Assembly: GCA_017303895.1 (NCBI GenBank)
Contig: JAFLBF010000004.1
Coordinates: forward strand, 20,910-84,909
From: Bacteroidota bacterium
Lineage (GTDB): Bacteria; Bacteroidota; Bacteroidia; 2-12-FULL-35-15
Length of the DNA stretch: 64,000 bases
Reading direction: 5' to 3'
The position numbers and the translations under genes were made by a program. The notes under the pieces are model-generated. The model saw only the letters and a program-made list of their open reading frames with translations. It was not told the origin of the DNA and made no database searches. Below are positions 61,248 through 64,000 of this stretch, in pieces. How positions within the stretch are numbered: position 1 is the stretch's first letter; every line of letters begins with the position of its first letter.

Positions 61248-62342
61248 ATGCCTGAAATTCAATCAAATAGTTATTCCATTTTTATATCGCAAGATATAAC
61301 CAAAGAGATCAACCGTTTTTTCAGATCCTCCAAAGGGAAATACAATAAAATTTTCATTTTGGTGGACAATAACTCTCTCCAATTTTGTTACCCGCAATTA
61401 GTAGAAAAAATAGAACATTTCGAGAATGCGGAGATCATCGAAATTGATTCGGGAGAAGAGCATAAGAACATTGAAGTATGCATTCAAATATGGAATGCAT
61501 TGAGTGAATATGGTGCTGATAGAAATTCTCTATTTGTAAATTTGGGGGGTGGTGTGATTGGTGATATGGGTGGATTCATTGCTTCCACTTTCAAAAGGGG
61601 AATTGATTTTATTCACATTCCTACTACATTACTTTCTCAAGTTGATTCATCTGTAGGTGGAAAATTGGGAATAGATCTTAATAACATAAAAAATGAGATT
61701 GGTGTTTTTAATGACCCCAAAGCTGTTTTCATCAATAGCCAGTTTTTAAATACACTGGATAAAAGACAAATTTTATCCGGATTTGCTGAAATAATTAAGC
61801 ATGGGCTGATTGCCGATCAGGAATATTGGAATACGATCAAAAGTGCCAATTTTAGCAACCTTAACTCATTTGATAGTTTAATTGAACGGTCTGTTATCAT
61901 AAAAAACAATGTTGTCAAAATTGATCCAAAAGAGAATTCGATCAGAAAAACACTCAATTTTGGACATACAATTGGGCATGCTATAGAAACTTTTTCATTA
62001 GAACATGACAATAAAAAACATCTTTTACATGGTGAAGCAATTGCTATAGGAATGATCTGCGAGGCTTATCTTTCCTATAAAGTATGCAAAATGAAAAAAG
62101 CAGATCTTGACGACATTACCCTATTCATTTTAGCTAATTATAAAGCAATTAAGCTGGAAGAAATGGACAAGCATCGCCTGATCGAATTAATGAAGCACGA
62201 TAAAAAAAATGAGAAAGGAAACATTCAGTTTTCTTTACTTAGTGAAATCGGCAAGTGCGAAATCAATAAAACTGCTTCTGCCGACCTTATCATTGAATCA
62301 TTGAAATACTATTCTGACTCGGTAAAATTATTCGGAAAATGA
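61248..62342 (+). CDS. aroB: 3-Dehydroquinate synthase
   Basis: 364 residues. DSGEEHKNIEVCIQIWNAL, NLGGGVIGDMGGFIASTF (about 99-116), KRGIDFIHIPTTLLSQVDSS and VGGKLGIDLNNIKNEIGVF, FAEIIKHGLI, and NFGHTIGHAIETFS (metal His) cover the NAD- and metal-binding sites. The enzyme makes 3-dehydroquinate from DAHP in the shikimate pathway. The stop overlaps the aroA start by 4 bases. Confidence 0.97.
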   Translation: MPEIQSNSYSIFISQDITKEINRFFRSSKGKYNKIFILVDNNSLQFCYPQLVEKIEHFENAEIIEIDSGEEHKNIEVCIQIWNALSEYGADRNSLFVNLGGGVIGDMGGFIASTFKRGIDFIHIPTTLLSQVDSSVGGKLGIDLNNIKNEIGVFNDPKAVFINSQFLNTLDKRQILSGFAEIIKHGLIADQEYWNTIKSANFSNLNSFDSLIERSVIIKNNVVKIDPKENSIRKTLNFGHTIGHAIETFSLEHDNKKHLLHGEAIAIGMICEAYLSYKVCKMKKADLDDITLFILANYKAIKLEEMDKHRLIELMKHDKKNEKGNIQFSLLSEIGKCEINKTASADLIIESLKYYSDSVKLFGK

Positions 62343-63589
62343 TCTATCAAATTTCCCATACCTCAAAAAAAATTGAAGGAAGTATCCTTCTTACTGCATC
62401 CAAAAGTGAAAGCAACCGTGCTTTGATCATCCAGGCATTATGTAACGAACATTTTGAAATTGTCAACCTTGCGAATGCTCAAGATACGGTAACCCTAAAA
62501 GACATATTAGCATCTGCCTCGACCGAAAACACATTCGATGTTGGTCCAGCAGGAACTACCATGCGATTTCTGACAGCATATTTTGCAACACAACCTGGAA
62601 AGCGAATATTAACAGGAAGCGAAAGGATGAAACAACGCCCAATTGGATTACTCGTTAATGCCTTGAATGAATTAGGTGCTGATATTAAATATCTGGAAAA
62701 AGAAGGCTTCCCGCCAATTGAGATCAATGGTAACAAAATAAAGGGAGGAGAGATTGAAATTGATGGTAGTGTAAGCAGCCAATTCATCTCTGCACTTTTA
62801 CTAATCTCTCCTATCATGCAAAATGGATTGGTGATCAAATTCAAAGGGGAGGTCATTTCCAGACCATATATTAATATGACGCTGAAAATGATGGAAGAGT
62901 TTCGTGTATATGGTCAATGGCAAGGAAATACCATTTCGGTAAGTCCACAACACTATCACAAAAAAAGTGAGCCCGACTATTCCTATTTGGTTGATGGCGA
63001 CTGGAGTGCAGCTTCCTATTGGTATTCAATGGTGGCACTCGCAGAAGAAGCTGATCTCAAAATAATGGGACTAAAACACCCCAGTTTACAAGGTGACGCC
63101 ATTGTTTCTGAGCTATATTCTTTTTTTGGTGTAAAAACCAATTACATAGAAAATGGAATTCATCTAACTAAAATAAAAGTGAAAGATGAACACTTTGGCT
63201 ATAACTTCTCCGACTGCCCGGACATTGCCCAAACTGCTGCTGTGACAGCTGCCGCACTAAAAATACCGGCTTTTTTTAATGGATTGAGTACATTAAAAAT
63301 AAAGGAAACGGATCGCTTACAAGCATTAAAAAATGAATTAAAAAAATTCAACTGCGAAGTTCAGATCATTGATGATCAAGCAATACAAATAGATCCGGTA
63401 AATTTTGGTGATCCTTTTGGTACAATAAACACATACGAAGACCATCGAATGGCGATGGCTTTTGCTCCTTTAGCATTAAAAACCGGATTCATTCAAATTG
63501 AGCACCCCGAGGTGGTAGGAAAATCGTATCCAAATTTTTGGAATGATCTCAAAGGTTTTGGATTTGAAATAACAGCGATCAATGCTTAA
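62339..63589 (+). CDS. aroA: 5-Enolpyruvylshikimate-3-phosphate synthase
   Basis: 416 residues. [16 protein letters not shown] (about 18-33), [20 protein letters not shown] (about 68-87), [53 protein letters not shown] and [15 protein letters not shown] are all present. It condenses shikimate-3-phosphate with phosphoenolpyruvate. The spacing of the first motif (SKSESNRAL) is the class without the LPGSKS pattern, as in other Bacteroidota. Overlaps aroB (4 bases) and rnhB (8 bases). Confidence 0.97.
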   Translation: MIYQISHTSKKIEGSILLTASKSESNRALIIQALCNEHFEIVNLANAQDTVTLKDILASASTENTFDVGPAGTTMRFLTAYFATQPGKRILTGSERMKQRPIGLLVNALNELGADIKYLEKEGFPPIEINGNKIKGGEIEIDGSVSSQFISALLLISPIMQNGLVIKFKGEVISRPYINMTLKMMEEFRVYGQWQGNTISVSPQHYHKKSEPDYSYLVDGDWSAASYWYSMVALAEEADLKIMGLKHPSLQGDAIVSELYSFFGVKTNYIENGIHLTKIKVKDEHFGYNFSDCPDIAQTAAVTAAALKIPAFFNGLSTLKIKETDRLQALKNELKKFNCEVQIIDDQAIQIDPVNFGDPFGTINTYEDHRMAMAFAPLALKTGFIQIEHPEVVGKSYPNFWNDLKGFGFEITAINA

Positions 63590-64000
63590 AATATATCTGG
63601 ATAAAGCACTTATAGAAGCCGGTTGTGATGAAGCCGGTAGAGGCTGCTTAGCAGGACCTGTATTTGCAGCAGCTGTTATTCTGCCCAAAAATTTCAGAAA
63701 TAAATTATTAGACGATTCCAAAAAATTAAATTATAAACAGCGGAAAGAACTACGGCCGATCATTGAAGAGCAAGCCCTGGCATTCGCTGTAGCGCAAGTG
63801 AGTGCGGAAGAAATTGACAAAATAAATATTCTGAATGCCTCCTTTCTGGCCATGCACCGCGCTATCGAACAACTAAAAATCGTTCCTGAAAGTCTCCTTA
63901 TTGATGGTAACAGGTTCAAGAAATATAAAGACATCCCTCATCACTGTATCATAAAAGGAGACGGGAAATACATGAGTATTGCTGCTGCATCAATTTTAGC
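63582..64000 (+). CDS. rnhB: Ribonuclease HII, N-terminal part (cut by window edge)
   Basis: 139 codons are visible from the ATG at 63582, overlapping the aroA stop by 8 bases. [20 protein letters not shown] carries the first Asp/Glu pair (Asp17, Glu18 by count), [14 protein letters not shown] and [17 protein letters not shown] follow, [11 protein letters not shown] supplies the next Asp, and [15 protein letters not shown] is the start of the last catalytic segment. The enzyme removes ribonucleotides from DNA. The remainder lies beyond the window. Confidence 0.95.
   Translation, partial: MLKIYLDKALIEAGCDEAGRGCLAGPVFAAAVILPKNFRNKLLDDSKKLNYKQRKELRPIIEEQALAFAVAQVSAEEIDKINILNASFLAMHRAIEQLKIVPESLLIDGNRFKKYKDIPHHCIIKGDGKYMSIAAASIL

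Overview
The window is a low-GC (about one third G+C by eye) chromosome segment of a member of the Bacteroidota. The evidence is -7 promoter elements of the type TAnnTTTG in front of many genes, C-terminal type IX secretion (T9SS) sorting domains on three secreted proteins, DUF5686 and TonB-receptor architectures with carboxypeptidase-regulatory-like N-termini, and giant RHS/YD-repeat proteins with the N-terminus typical of this phylum. No species can be named from the sequence alone.

Region 1 (1-17 kb, almost all minus strand): two giant RHS-type secreted proteins, one cut by the window edge and one of 2727 residues. Between them lie a 55-residue membrane protein, a Skp/OmpH-like chaperone and a lipoprotein. 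Upstream in the same orientation is a tightly overlapping cluster of a YwqK-like protein, three prepilin-like proteins and a GspF/PilC membrane protein, i.e. a minimal pseudopilus-type cluster. A divergent gene encodes two tandem domains resembling the C-terminal domain of RNA polymerase alpha.

Region 2 (17.6-32.1 kb) is accessory. It holds a GIY-YIG gene ending in a tRNA-3'-end-like sequence, a hipBA-type toxin-antitoxin pair with two palindromic operators, an IS1-family element, and then a block at about 21.97-29.51 kb of clearly higher GC (about half G+C in sampled lines). The block carries a truncated gene, a higBA toxin-antitoxin pair, an unknown 306-residue protein, a miniature polymerase-beta-type nucleotidyltransferase, a SIR2-like/SEC-C gene pair that is the best candidate for an undescribed system, a serine recombinase, and three unknown genes including a JAMM-like membrane protein. 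It abuts an N-terminally truncated orphan RHS tail with a lipoprotein behind it. Imperfect direct repeats at 20981-21012 and 32051-32082 bracket the IS-plus-island-plus-RHS block.

Region 3 (32.1-64 kb) is ordinary chromosomal backbone: rRNA modification (rlmD, an RsmB/NOP protein, an RsmI-like protein), smpB, recR, rocD, proline dehydrogenase, an amino-acid permease/SDR/amidohydrolase operon, a metal-homeostasis locus (DtxR-type repressor, ZIP transporter, divergent TonB receptor with a palindromic operator), T9SS-exported proteins including a peptidyl-arginine-deiminase-type enzyme and a CotH-like protein, a fused glycosyltransferase, and the aroB-aroA-rnhB cluster cut by the right edge.
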